Assembly: GCA_913062955.1 (NCBI GenBank)
Contig: CAJXZP010000005.1
Span: 40,813 to 104,812, forward strand
Source: an uncultured Flavobacteriales bacterium
Lineage (GTDB): Bacteria > Bacteroidota > Bacteroidia > Flavobacteriales_G > Salibacteraceae
Reading direction: 5' to 3'
Length of the DNA: 64,000 bases
Shown here: piece after piece, positions 18,054 through 26,588 of the stretch
Layout: each line of letters begins with the position of its first letter
How positions within the stretch are numbered: position 1 is the first letter of the stretch
Notes under the pieces: model-generated
Database searches by the model: none
Told to the model about the DNA's origin: nothing
Seen by the model: only the letters and a program-made list of their open reading frames with translations
Program-made: the position numbers and the translations under genes

Positions 18054-19304
18054 ATGGCGGAAATTATTAGAATGCCAAAGCTTAGCGACACCATGACTGA
18101 AGGTGTGGTAGCTGAATGGCACAAGAAAGTAGGGGATACAGTTGAGTCTGGAGAACTACTTGCTGACATCGAAACAGATAAAGCTACCATGGAATTTGAA
18201 TCATTCCAAGATGGTGTACTCTTACATATTGGAATTGAAAAAGGACAAACCGCTCCTGTAGATTCTATTTTAGCCGTACTTGGCCAAAAGGGGGAAGACT
18301 TTCAATCCATGATTGATGATGATGTTGTACCAGCCACAGAAGAACCTGAAGCTGAACCAGCTCCGGCACCTACACCAACCGCTGAAACTCCAAAAGCAAC
18401 CACTCCGGTTAATACTCCTACTACGACTCCTTCTCCCATTGTGAATGATGGGTCTATCAAGGCTTCTCCATTGGCTAAAAGTTTAGCCAACGAAAGAGGA
18501 ATTGATTTAGCGACTGTTAATGGTACTGGTGACAACGGAAGAATTGTAAAGGCAGATATCGATAGTTATAAAGTACCTGCTGCCAACTCCTACAAGGGAG
18601 GAATAGCGGTACCTGCAGGTCAGGAATCATTCTCAGAAACACCGGTTTCGCAAATGAGAAAAACCATTGCCAAAAGATTAGCGGCAAGTAAATTCTCAGC
18701 TCCTCACTTCTATTTATCTATGGAAATAGATATGGAAAATGTGATGGCTGCAAGAAAAACGGTTAATGCGGCACAAGAAGTAAGAGTTTCATTTAATGAT
18801 TTCGTTGTGAAAGCAGCCGCCATTGCATTAAAGAAACATCCATTAATCAATTCTTCTTGGTTAGAAGATAAAATCCGTTACAACAATCACGTAAACATTG
18901 GTGTGGCTGTTGCGGTTGATGAAGGTTTATTAGTTCCTGTAGTTCGTTTTGCGGATACCAAGACTTTACCCCAAATTTCAATGGAAGTAAAAGAATTGGC
19001 AGGTAAAGCACGTGACAAAAAATTACAACCTGCAGAATGGGAAGGCAATACTTTCTCGATCTCAAATTTAGGAATGTACGGAATTGAATCTTTCACTGCA
19101 ATTATTAATCCACCAGATGCAGCCATTATGGCCATTGGAGGTATTATTGAAAAACCAGTGGTGAAAAGCGGTCAAATTGTTCCGGGACACACTATGAAAG
19201 TTACGCTTTCATGTGATCACAGAGTAATTGATGGTGTTATGGGATCTGAATTCCTAAACACATTTAAAAGCATGCTAGAACAACCTGTTCTTATGTTATC
19301 GTAA
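18054..19304 (+). CDS. pdhC: Pyruvate dehydrogenase E2 (dihydrolipoamide acetyltransferase)
   Basis: A 416-residue core subunit that transfers the acetyl group to CoA. Domain order: one lipoyl domain (about 1-80) with the lipoylated lysine at Lys43 in ETDKATMEF; Pro/Ala/Thr linker (about 95-140); peripheral subunit-binding domain (about 143-178, ASPLAKSLA, NGRIVKADI); catalytic acyltransferase domain ending with CDHRVIDGV, in which His389 and Asp393 are catalytic. It is paired with pdhA and followed by a strong terminator. The E1-alpha partner argues for pyruvate as substrate rather than 2-oxoglutarate. Confidence 0.95.
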   Translation: MAEIIRMPKLSDTMTEGVVAEWHKKVGDTVESGELLADIETDKATMEFESFQDGVLLHIGIEKGQTAPVDSILAVLGQKGEDFQSMIDDDVVPATEEPEAEPAPAPTPTAETPKATTPVNTPTTTPSPIVNDGSIKASPLAKSLANERGIDLATVNGTGDNGRIVKADIDSYKVPAANSYKGGIAVPAGQESFSETPVSQMRKTIAKRLAASKFSAPHFYLSMEIDMENVMAARKTVNAAQEVRVSFNDFVVKAAAIALKKHPLINSSWLEDKIRYNNHVNIGVAVAVDEGLLVPVVRFADTKTLPQISMEVKELAGKARDKKLQPAEWEGNTFSISNLGMYGIESFTAIINPPDAAIMAIGGIIEKPVVKSGQIVPGHTMKVTLSCDHRVIDGVMGSEFLNTFKSMLEQPVLMLS

Positions 19305-19322
19305 CCCTCGATTCAAAATTAT

Positions 19323-19353
19323 AAAAGCCACTTTTTAAAGTGGCTTTTTTTTT
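19323..19353 (+). terminator. Terminator of pdhA-pdhC
   Basis: AAAGCCACTTT-TTAAAGTGGCTTT hairpin followed by a T run, 19 bases after the pdhC stop. Confidence 0.88.
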
Positions 19354-19389
19354 GCCAATACTTTTCTAAAATTGTTTTAGTTTGGAACT

Positions 19390-20682
19390 ATGAAAAACTG
19401 CATTTCTACACTATTTGCACTCCTTGCAACCCTTGCTTCATATTCTCAATTTAATACGCGTTTATTATCTCCTATTCCGGAACCCGTTTCCAATAATGCC
19501 GTGTGTGGGGTAACCATGGGTGGCCAACCGTTTGTTTACTCATTTGGAGGTATGGATACCACAAAATCGTATTTAGGCATCCACAATCGCTCCTATAAGC
19601 TTAACGTGAACACCAATACTTGGACTACCTTGCCCGACCTTCCATCCCCAGCAACAAAAATTGCCGCAGGTGCGAGTTGCATAAATAACATCATTTACAT
19701 CATAGGAGGCTATCAGGTTCTAGCAAATGGCAATGAAATTTCACATCCTTCGGTTCATCGATTTGATGTAGCGGGCGACACCTTTTTAATAGATGGCGCT
19801 CCTTTACCTAAAGCAACCGATGATCACGTTCAAACCATTTACAAAGACAGTTTAATCTATATTATTACCGGCTGGAGCCAAAACACCAATATTCCAAATG
19901 TTCAAATTTACTCCCCACAATTAGACACCTGGTTAATTGGCACCCCTGTACCCAATAACAATCTATATAAATCATTTGGTGCATCAGGCTCCATACTAGA
20001 AGATACCCTTTACTATTTTGGAGGAGCTCGATATGCCTCCAATTTCCCAATACAAAGGGAGCTTCGAAAAGGGTTTATTAATCCAAATAACCCAACCGAT
20101 ATTACCTGGACTATTGACACGATCCATAGGGATATTGTAGGATATAGAATGGCGTCCACAACATTTAACAGCGAACTCCTATGGATAGGTGGATCCAACC
20201 ACACCTATAATTACGATGGAATAGGTTATCAAGGTTCCATTCCGGTGGAACCTAATCATAGAATTTTAAGTTACTCCCCCCTAATGGACAAGTGGGACAC
20301 CACCCATCACCTTGAAATTAATATGGACTACAGAGGAATCGCCAACTCTGGAAGCCAACTAATCTTGGTCGGTGGTATGGACGAAGGCCAACGAGTAAGT
20401 CCAAAAACGCTGGAAATATCTTCCACGACCCAATCCATTATAAATACAACCATATCCCCCATTTCAATTTACCCGAACCCTACCAACGATCACATTACCG
20501 TTTACGGACCACATAAAGTCTTTCATCTCCAAATAATCAATCTGCAAGGTCAAATGGTAATGGATTCAACTATTCCACCCAAAACCACCATTAGTTTGCG
20601 ACATTTACCCTCCGGAATGTATGTAACCCGGGTATATTTCGAAAATAAAACCTACTATACCCGATTACTTATTACCCCATAA
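19390..20682 (+). CDS. Secreted kelch-repeat protein with type IX sorting domain
   Basis: A 430-residue exported protein. After a signal peptide (residues 1-19, ending YSQ), several kelch-like blade repeats are visible, each with a GG or G-hydrophobic-D pattern and a W some residues later (SFGGMDTT, YIIGGYQV, YFGGARYA, WIGGSNHT, LVGGMDEG), suggesting a beta propeller. The last 75 residues form a type A C-terminal sorting domain (SIYPNPTNDHITV and LPSGMYVTRVYF), so it is a probable substrate of the secretion system encoded in this window. Ligand or activity is unknown. Confidence 0.85.
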   Translation: MKNCISTLFALLATLASYSQFNTRLLSPIPEPVSNNAVCGVTMGGQPFVYSFGGMDTTKSYLGIHNRSYKLNVNTNTWTTLPDLPSPATKIAAGASCINNIIYIIGGYQVLANGNEISHPSVHRFDVAGDTFLIDGAPLPKATDDHVQTIYKDSLIYIITGWSQNTNIPNVQIYSPQLDTWLIGTPVPNNNLYKSFGASGSILEDTLYYFGGARYASNFPIQRELRKGFINPNNPTDITWTIDTIHRDIVGYRMASTTFNSELLWIGGSNHTYNYDGIGYQGSIPVEPNHRILSYSPLMDKWDTTHHLEINMDYRGIANSGSQLILVGGMDEGQRVSPKTLEISSTTQSIINTTISPISIYPNPTNDHITVYGPHKVFHLQIINLQGQMVMDSTIPPKTTISLRHLPSGMYVTRVYFENKTYYTRLLITP

Positions 20683-20709
20683 AAAAAGCCATTTATTACT
20701 AAATGGCTT
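20681..20709 (-). terminator. Bidirectional terminator between the kelch gene and sppA
   Basis: AAGCCATTTA-ttac-TAAATGGCTT hairpin flanked by seven A on the left. On the minus strand it ends in a T run and so terminates sppA well; on the plus strand the T tract is weak. Confidence 0.8.
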
Positions 20710-20732
20710 CTTCAATAAAAACGTAAGTAATA

Positions 20733-22538
20733 TTAATAGATTTCAATCGTATAAGGAATTCTAGCTTGAACACCTCTCATGCTTTCTACCTGGTTAATTA
20801 CTTCCAAATATTTATAACTCGCACCAAAGTTTTGCTTCATGAAATTCATGGACATATTCATTTGGAAATTTGTAAGAAACTCCTCAAAAGGATCTTTTAC
20901 TTCCGGTAACTCATACAATCTATACCCCTCTAAATTCGTCACTTCGGCTGCATAGGCAATGGCATCGTCTAAGCCTCCAATTTCATCCACCAAACCAATT
21001 TCCAGGGCATCTAACCCTGTCCATACTCGACCTCTAGCCACTTCATCCACTTGTTCGGTAGTTAACCCACGACCATCGGACACCTTTTTAAGGAAATCTT
21101 CATAAATACCAATAATTGATTCGTTTATCACATTGTATTCCGCCTCGTCTAAACGAGCAATTCCATCGGGAAATTTTGAATGCGCATTGGTTTGCTCACT
21201 TTGAAACACAATTCCTAATTTATTTTTAAAGAATTTTTCCGTAACCGGCATCATCCCAAACACACCAATTGAACCCGTTATTGTGGTTTCATTGGCATAA
21301 ATTTTATCGGCATTACATGCAATAAAATACCCACCAGAAGCGGCCAAATCTCCCATGGAAACAATCAAGGGTTTTTCTGCTTTTGCCAATACCGTTTCCC
21401 GCCACATTACATCCGAAGCTAAAGCACTTCCTCCAGGGGAATTCACTCGTAATACAATCGCTTTCACATTGGTATCCATGCGCGCCTTTTTAATGGATTT
21501 GGCAATGGACTCTGACCCCATCACACCATCCGAGTTTTTACCTGATCTGATTTCTCCATTGGCATAAATCACGGCAATTTTCTTCGTCTCACTACGAGTT
21601 GCCCCTTCCTTTTTAGTCGCTAACTTTTTCTTTTTATATTTAGAAAAGGCGACTAAATGCAACTCTTTTTCAGATCCCACTTCCACGCGACTCATTAAAT
21701 CCGCTATCACTTGATCTTGGTATTTTAACGCATCTACCAATCCAAGACTTACGGTCATTTCCGCATTCTTCATGCTTAATTCATCTGCATACCTATTCAA
21801 CTTCTCTACAGAAATACCGCGTTCTTTGGAAATACCTTCCAGCCAATGCCCCCAAATGGAGCCTAAATAAGCTTTAATTTGTGTGCGATTGGCATCACTC
21901 ATTTCATCTGCAGTAAAAGGTTCCACGGCACTTTTATAAATATTTCCAGGCCCTTTGATCGCTTGCATTTCAATATCCAGCTTTTCCAACATGCCTTTCA
22001 TGTACATAATATTGGTGGCTAATCCTTTAAAGAAAATATCACCCTCCGGGAACATGTAAATTTTATCCGAAACAGAAGCCAAATAATAAGCCGACTGCGA
22101 ATACCCTTCGCTATAGGAAACAATCCATTTACCCGATTTTTTAAAATCAACCAACGCATTACGTACTTCTTCTAATTGAGATAAGCCACCCGAAAAACCA
22201 CCTATCTCCATGTAAATCCCTTCCATATTTTCATCCGTAGTTGCATATTCGATAGACTGAACAATATTTCTTAAACTCATTTTCGAAACATCGGAAAAGG
22301 GGCCCAAATCAATATTCTCAAACGGATTATCTCCAGCTCTTTCTGCAATAGATTGATTGAACTTTAAGTGATAAATAGAATTACTTTTAACTACAGTCTC
22401 CTTCTTATCAGCTGAAAAATCACTTTTCGCAGTACTAATTAAACTGGCGATACCCGCAAAAAACATAAGCATTAGTATACCCCCAGCCAGGACCATACCC
22501 AACATGGATGCAAAAACATATTTAAAAAATCTTCTCAT
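20733..22538 (-). CDS. sppA: Signal peptide peptidase SppA, 67K type
   Basis: A 601-residue membrane-bound serine/lysine protease that degrades cleaved signal peptides. One N-terminal membrane helix (about 10-32) is followed by two tandem ClpP-like domains. The general base Lys202 (GNIYKSAVEPF) lies in the first domain and the nucleophile Ser401 (GDLAASGGYF) in the second, as in the long E. coli-type enzyme. VNSPGGSALAS is at about 365-375. The high load of exported proteins in this organism makes the role plausible. It is divergent from folK. Confidence 0.94.
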   Translation of the reverse strand: MRRFFKYVFASMLGMVLAGGILMLMFFAGIASLISTAKSDFSADKKETVVKSNSIYHLKFNQSIAERAGDNPFENIDLGPFSDVSKMSLRNIVQSIEYATTDENMEGIYMEIGGFSGGLSQLEEVRNALVDFKKSGKWIVSYSEGYSQSAYYLASVSDKIYMFPEGDIFFKGLATNIMYMKGMLEKLDIEMQAIKGPGNIYKSAVEPFTADEMSDANRTQIKAYLGSIWGHWLEGISKERGISVEKLNRYADELSMKNAEMTVSLGLVDALKYQDQVIADLMSRVEVGSEKELHLVAFSKYKKKKLATKKEGATRSETKKIAVIYANGEIRSGKNSDGVMGSESIAKSIKKARMDTNVKAIVLRVNSPGGSALASDVMWRETVLAKAEKPLIVSMGDLAASGGYFIACNADKIYANETTITGSIGVFGMMPVTEKFFKNKLGIVFQSEQTNAHSKFPDGIARLDEAEYNVINESIIGIYEDFLKKVSDGRGLTTEQVDEVARGRVWTGLDALEIGLVDEIGGLDDAIAYAAEVTNLEGYRLYELPEVKDPFEEFLTNFQMNMSMNFMKQNFGASYKYLEVINQVESMRGVQARIPYTIEIY

Positions 22539-22556
22539 AGGACATTTAATTTAATT

Positions 22557-22564
22557 CAAAATTA
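22557..22564 (-). promoter_or_regulatory. -7 box upstream of sppA
   Basis: Minus-strand TAATTTTG matches TAnnTTTG and ends 18 bases before the sppA start. No -33 TTG is at the right distance. Confidence 0.4.
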
Positions 22565-22711
22565 AGTCCTCAATTTAACAATTGATAAACAAATACACTA
22601 ATGGCAACAAATACGTGATTAACGGAATCCAAACGATAATTGCCAGCAGGAAATTATTCAAGAACCACCCATTTAATTCCAAAAAAGACAAACAGACATT
22701 CTTTATACCCT

Positions 22712-22719
22712 TAAATTTG
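22712..22719 (+). promoter_or_regulatory. -7 box of the folK-dNK promoter
   Basis: TAAATTTG matches TAnnTTTG, 18 bases before the folK ATG; no -33 TTG is visible. Confidence 0.45.
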
Positions 22720-22737
22720 CACCACGAATAATCAATT

Positions 22738-23226
22738 ATGAATACAGTTTTTCTTTTACTAGGGGGTAATTTAGGAGATGTACAAAGCTCTTTTGAGATC
22801 GCCTGCCAATTCCTACAAAAGCAAGTGGGGATCATTGAAAAAAAAAGCGAGTTATATAGCAGCCCCGCCTGGGGATTTGAATCAAAAAACAACTTTCTCA
22901 ATCAAGTACTGAAACTTCATACCGACCAATTACCCTTGGAAGTATTATTTGAAACTCAAAAGATAGAGAATGAGATGGGCCGCAAACGAAATGCACATTC
23001 CAAAACTTTTGAGTCTCGATTAATTGATATCGATATTTTGTATTACAATGAGGAAATAATAAAAGAGGAAAACTTAATTATCCCGCATTACGCCATGCAT
23101 CATCGAAATTTCACCATGAAACCCATAACCGAAATTGCGGCAAATTTCATTCATCCTGTTCTAAACAAAACCAATGAACAGTTACTGAATGAATGTACCG
23201 ATAAAAGTATTGTTACGAAACTATGA
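22738..23226 (+). CDS. folK: 6-hydroxymethyl-7,8-dihydropterin pyrophosphokinase
   Basis: A 162-residue cytoplasmic enzyme that transfers pyrophosphate from ATP to the pterin in folate synthesis. Visible signatures are LGGNLGD at 8-14, SSPAWGF and FLNQVLKL for the pterin pocket, and the signature RLIDIDILYY with the two magnesium-binding aspartates (about 95-104), followed by IPH and FTMKPITEI. The stop codon overlaps the start of the deoxynucleoside kinase gene (ATGA), so the two are translationally coupled. Confidence 0.95.
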   Translation: MNTVFLLLGGNLGDVQSSFEIACQFLQKQVGIIEKKSELYSSPAWGFESKNNFLNQVLKLHTDQLPLEVLFETQKIENEMGRKRNAHSKTFESRLIDIDILYYNEEIIKEENLIIPHYAMHHRNFTMKPITEIAANFIHPVLNKTNEQLLNECTDKSIVTKL

Positions 23227-23855
23227 CCAATAAGTATATCTGTATAGAAGGTAATCTGGGAGCCGGAAAAACCACCCTAGCTAAGAAGCTAGCATCCACA
23301 TTGGAGGTGACCCTCGTTTTAGAAACGTTTTTAAACAATCCATTTCTAAAGGGGTTGTATGAAAACAAGGAAGAAAACAAATTTCCAGTGGAAACTTTTT
23401 TCCTCATGGAACGAATGGAACAGTTATCACCCCAATTATTTGAAAACAATGACCTTATTATTTCTGATTATTTGATTGATAAGACCAATTTATTTGCGCA
23501 GACCAATCTCCAAGGAAAGGAACTATTGCTCTTTCAACGCGTTTTTAAAACAGTCAGAAAACAAGTTCCAAATCCTAACGCCCTTATTTTTATTGAGCAA
23601 ACCCCAGAGGAAGCCCTACAACATGTTATTGGAAGAGGTCGGAAGTTGGAAACCCATGTCACTTTAGAATATTTAACACATATACATGAGCAATACCAGA
23701 AATTACTTCGTTCCAAAACAATTAACTACCCTGTATTCAAAGTACAAGCCGCAGAACTTAGAACAGACTTTGATGGTGTTATCCATAAAATAATTGACTT
23801 TCTAGTGAATGAACGTCTTCTTTTAGCCAAATCCCAAGTGAAATTATACTTGTAA
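23223..23855 (+). CDS. Deoxynucleoside kinase
   Basis: A 210-residue P-loop kinase of the dNK/dGK family that phosphorylates deoxynucleosides for salvage. The Walker A motif is GNLGAGKTT at residues 10-18, the Glu-rich region at 33-36 (VLETF) and DYLIDKTN further on correspond to the base-binding and DRS-like region, and GRGRKLE (about 139-145) is the lid arginine segment. Substrate preference among thymidine, deoxyadenosine and deoxyguanosine cannot be read. The 4-base overlap with folK couples nucleotide salvage to folate synthesis in expression. Confidence 0.88.
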   Translation: MTNKYICIEGNLGAGKTTLAKKLASTLEVTLVLETFLNNPFLKGLYENKEENKFPVETFFLMERMEQLSPQLFENNDLIISDYLIDKTNLFAQTNLQGKELLLFQRVFKTVRKQVPNPNALIFIEQTPEEALQHVIGRGRKLETHVTLEYLTHIHEQYQKLLRSKTINYPVFKVQAAELRTDFDGVIHKIIDFLVNERLLLAKSQVKLYL

Positions 23856-23870
23856 TACTAACTATTCCAT

Positions 23871-23900
23871 TTGGTTATAACGGATATTACCCTAGTTTTG
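23871..23900 (+). promoter_or_regulatory. Canonical promoter of the OmpA/TPR-type lipoprotein gene
   Basis: TTG (23871-23873), a spacer of exactly 19 bases and TAGTTTTG (23893-23900) match the Bacteroidota consensus in full. The leader to the ATG at 23937 is about 30 bases. This also shows that the TTG at 23871 is a promoter element and not a start codon. Confidence 0.8.
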
Positions 23901-23936
23901 CACACGATATTATCAAAACGAACAAATTATATAAAA

Positions 23937-25649
23937 ATGAAACTATCAATTTTTAAAAACATTTCTGTTGCAATGATTGCTCTAGCTACTACTTTTGTAG
24001 CGTGTAATCCATTAAACAAAATGGAAAAAAATGCGGAATCAGCTACCTATCAAGCAGCTCCAAACCCTTTAGAAATGCACGGAGATTCTGTAACCGTTGT
24101 GATTTCAGGCAAAATACCTACTAAATACTTAGCTAAAAAAGCGGCAATTAAAGTTACTCCAGTATTTGAAGCAGACGGTCAAGTCGTTAAATCTTTAGAT
24201 CCATTTATTTTGGTGGGTGAGGATTCAGACCAAGAAGGCAAAAAAATAAAATTTGAAGAAGGTGGTTCATTCTCTTTTGAGTATACGTATGCATACGATG
24301 ACAAAATGGAACGTGGTGTTTTAAAAGCAAACCTAGAAGGGATGTTCAAAACTAAAACCAAATCCATTGGTTCTTTTGATATCGCAGAAGGAACAAACAT
24401 TACGCCTAAATTGGTTCAAAGTGATCAAAAGCCGGTGATTGGTAAAGACAACTACCAAAGAGTGGTACCTTTCAATGAATCTGCTGAAATTCTTTATACG
24501 ATTCAATCCTCTCAAGTAAGAGGTTCTGAATTAAACAAAGAAGCGATTAAATCAATGTTGGCTTCCATCAAAACTAACGCACAAGATACCAGCATTGTAT
24601 TTAAAAATTTAGTAGTTGAATCTTATGCATCTCCAGATGGTGAGTTAACTAAGAACGAAAGTTTAGCGGATAACCGTGCTAAATCTGCGACTTCAGTTAT
24701 CAAAAGACAGTTGAACAGATATAAAGTAGCCGGATCTAAAGACGAAGCTTTTTATACTTTAACTGGAAAAGGGGAAGATTGGGATGGTTTCAAACAAAAA
24801 ATGCAAGCTTCAGATATTGAAGACAAGCAATTAATCATCCGTGTACTTGAAATGTATTCTGATCCTGCGAAAAGAGAAGCTGAAATCAAAAACCTTTCCG
24901 AAACTTATGTAGAGGTGAAAAATAAAGTTCTTCCTCCATTAAGACGATCTCAAATTGTTTTATCCATGGAAAGAGTTGGTCGTTCGGATGCTCAAATTGT
25001 AGCTACTTACGCTTCGGATGCTTCTTTATTAAGTGTAGAAGAAGTTTTATACGCTGCTACTTTAACCAATGATTTAAATGAAAAATTAGGAATTTATACC
25101 AAAGCTTCGCAATTGTACGCTACCGATTGGAGAACATTTAATAACATGGGTTTCATTTATTTGTTACAAAACAAATTAGGTGACGCTGAGGCCAACTTCA
25201 ACAAAGCAAAGGATATCCAAGCAACACCAGTTGTCATGAATAACTTAGGTGTAATTGCGCATTTAAAAGGAGACAGACCTGCAGCAAAAGCGGCTTATAC
25301 CAAAGCCAACGGAGCAGGTACGGAAGTTACTTACAACATGGGGATATTAGCTATTCAATCGGGTGATTATTCTGCTGCTGTTAGTAACATGGGGTCTTAC
25401 AAAACTTTAAACCTAGCTTTAGCACAAATCTTAAATGGTGATGCTCAAGCTGCATTAGCGACTATTGATGCTAGCGAAGATGCTACTTCTGCAGAGGCAT
25501 ATTATTTAAAAGCTATTGTTGGTGCAAGAACTAACAATAACGATTTAATGATGAAAAACTTAAAGTTAGCGGTAAACAAAGACAATTCTCTTAAAGCAAA
25601 AGCTGTAAAAGATGTTGAATTTATCAAAGCTGATTTATCTAGCCTGTAG
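23937..25649 (+). CDS. Lipoprotein with OmpA-like segment and C-terminal TPR repeats, function unknown
   Basis: A 570-residue protein beginning MKLSIFKN, with a signal peptide ending at a lipobox Cys (TFVAC, Cys24). Residues about 35-180 are beta-rich and resemble no domain I can name. Around 225-260 a segment with ESYASPDGE and SLADNRAKSATSVI recalls the OmpA/peptidoglycan-binding pattern of GYAS-G and R-A. The last 200 residues are helical tetratricopeptide-type repeats (NNMGFIYLLQNKLGDAEANF, NNLGVIAHLKGDRPAAKAAY). Location is probably periplasmic, outer-membrane anchored. The canonical promoter and strong terminator suggest a well-expressed single-gene unit. Its role is not known to me. 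Confidence 0.72.
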   Translation: MKLSIFKNISVAMIALATTFVACNPLNKMEKNAESATYQAAPNPLEMHGDSVTVVISGKIPTKYLAKKAAIKVTPVFEADGQVVKSLDPFILVGEDSDQEGKKIKFEEGGSFSFEYTYAYDDKMERGVLKANLEGMFKTKTKSIGSFDIAEGTNITPKLVQSDQKPVIGKDNYQRVVPFNESAEILYTIQSSQVRGSELNKEAIKSMLASIKTNAQDTSIVFKNLVVESYASPDGELTKNESLADNRAKSATSVIKRQLNRYKVAGSKDEAFYTLTGKGEDWDGFKQKMQASDIEDKQLIIRVLEMYSDPAKREAEIKNLSETYVEVKNKVLPPLRRSQIVLSMERVGRSDAQIVATYASDASLLSVEEVLYAATLTNDLNEKLGIYTKASQLYATDWRTFNNMGFIYLLQNKLGDAEANFNKAKDIQATPVVMNNLGVIAHLKGDRPAAKAAYTKANGAGTEVTYNMGILAIQSGDYSAAVSNMGSYKTLNLALAQILNGDAQAALATIDASEDATSAEAYYLKAIVGARTNNNDLMMKNLKLAVNKDNSLKAKAVKDVEFIKADLSSL

Positions 25650-25669
25650 TTCGCATAACTAAAAAATTA

Positions 25670-25702
25670 AAAAGCCGAGAATTTTATTCTCGGCTTTTTT
25701 TT
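25670..25702 (+). terminator. Terminator after the OmpA/TPR lipoprotein gene
   Basis: GCCGAGAAT-ttt-ATTCTCGGC perfect stem flanked by A and an 8-base T run, 25 bases after the stop. Confidence 0.92.
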
Positions 25703-25751
25703 GTACCCCACTTTTCTTTCATGTTCTATTTCATACAGTTTAGGGTTTATA

Positions 25752-25759
25752 TATATTTG
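25752..25759 (+). promoter_or_regulatory. -7 box of the small Cys-rich lipoprotein gene
   Basis: TATATTTG matches TAnnTTTG, 19 bases before the ATG at 25779. At the -33 position the sequence is TTT/TTC rather than TTG. Confidence 0.5.
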
Positions 25760-25778
25760 TGACTTAAACACATTCAAA

Positions 25779-25970
25779 ATGAAAAAAACGATAATACTAG
25801 CATCTGCTATCGCTCTTATAGGAATTACTTCTAGCTGTGAAAAATGTGCTACCTGTACAATTAATGATCCAGACCAAGGCAAAATGACCACGGAGGTATG
25901 TAGCAATGGAAATGCGTATCAAAGCGCCATAAAAGTACATGAGGATAATGGATGGGAATGTGTTAACTAA
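25779..25970 (+). CDS. Small cysteine-containing lipoprotein
   Basis: A 63-residue protein starting MKKTIILASA. The signal peptide ends at a lipobox Cys20 (ITSSC), leaving a mature lipoprotein of about 44 residues with four further cysteines (23, 26, 41, 61), the first two as CxxC; they could make two disulfides or bind metal. A reading frame open further upstream exists, but the ATG at 25779 sits properly behind a -7 box. The stop overlaps the stop of the convergent methyltransferase gene by 4 bases. I do not recognise a named family. Confidence 0.7.
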   Translation: MKKTIILASAIALIGITSSCEKCATCTINDPDQGKMTTEVCSNGNAYQSAIKVHEDNGWECVN

Positions 25971-26497
25971 AGCTTTGCTTTAACAGCCTCCCATAATATA
26001 ACGCCTGCACTAACGGCTACGTTAAAAGAGTGTTTGGTTCCAAACTGAGGTATTTCCAATACAAAATCAGAGGCGGAAATGACCTCTTGGTTTACACCAA
26101 AAACTTCGTTTCCAAAAACAAAGGCCATTTTCGAATGGCTTTTTTTATGCAGATCTTGTAACATAACGGTTTTTTCCGCTTGCTCTGCAGAAATTATTGC
26201 AAAACCCTCTTTCTTTAAATTCTTAACGGCAATCAAAACATCCGCATGATACTCCCATTTAACCGTTTCCGTAGCACCTAGGGCTGTTTTGTGAATTTCT
26301 TTATGCGGAGGACAAGCCGTTAAACCACAGAGAACCACTTTTTCAATTTTTAAAGCATCGCTCGTTCTAAAAATTGAACCCACATTATGTAAACTACGAA
26401 TACTATCCAAGACCACCACTATGGGGAATTTGTCTAATTCGTGAAACTCCTCCACATTTAATCTATTCAGGTCTTTAGTTTTTAACTTTCTGTTCAT
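25967..26497 (-). CDS. SpoU/TrmH-family RNA 2'-O-methyltransferase
   Basis: A 176-residue SPOUT-fold enzyme that methylates ribose 2'-OH of tRNA or rRNA with S-adenosylmethionine. The three family motifs are visible: motif 1 HNVGSIFRTSDA (about 37-48), motif 2 FVFGNEVFGV (about 128-137) and motif 3 IPQFGTKHSFNVAVSAGVILWE near the C-terminus, which form the knot. It lacks an N-terminal substrate-binding extension, as do the short TrmL/TrmH-like members, so the target RNA is uncertain. Confidence 0.88.
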   Translation of the reverse strand: MNRKLKTKDLNRLNVEEFHELDKFPIVVVLDSIRSLHNVGSIFRTSDALKIEKVVLCGLTACPPHKEIHKTALGATETVKWEYHADVLIAVKNLKKEGFAIISAEQAEKTVMLQDLHKKSHSKMAFVFGNEVFGVNQEVISASDFVLEIPQFGTKHSFNVAVSAGVILWEAVKAKL

Positions 26498-26588
26498 AAC
26501 TATTAGGAATTGGTTGTGTTTTGGAAATCACTGTAAGCAATCATATTTTTATTTTGAAGCCTCAATTTACAACGCAAGGCAATAAATA

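Noticed and set aside
22575..22901. A 108-residue minus-strand frame overlapping the start of folK
   Set aside because: Its first 54 codons are antisense to the conserved FolK N-terminus; only the hydrophobic end outside folK is kept as a weak observation.
23871..23936. Longer N-terminus for the OmpA/TPR lipoprotein from a TTG codon
   Set aside because: The TTG is the -33 element of a canonical promoter, and the extension would bury the signal peptide.
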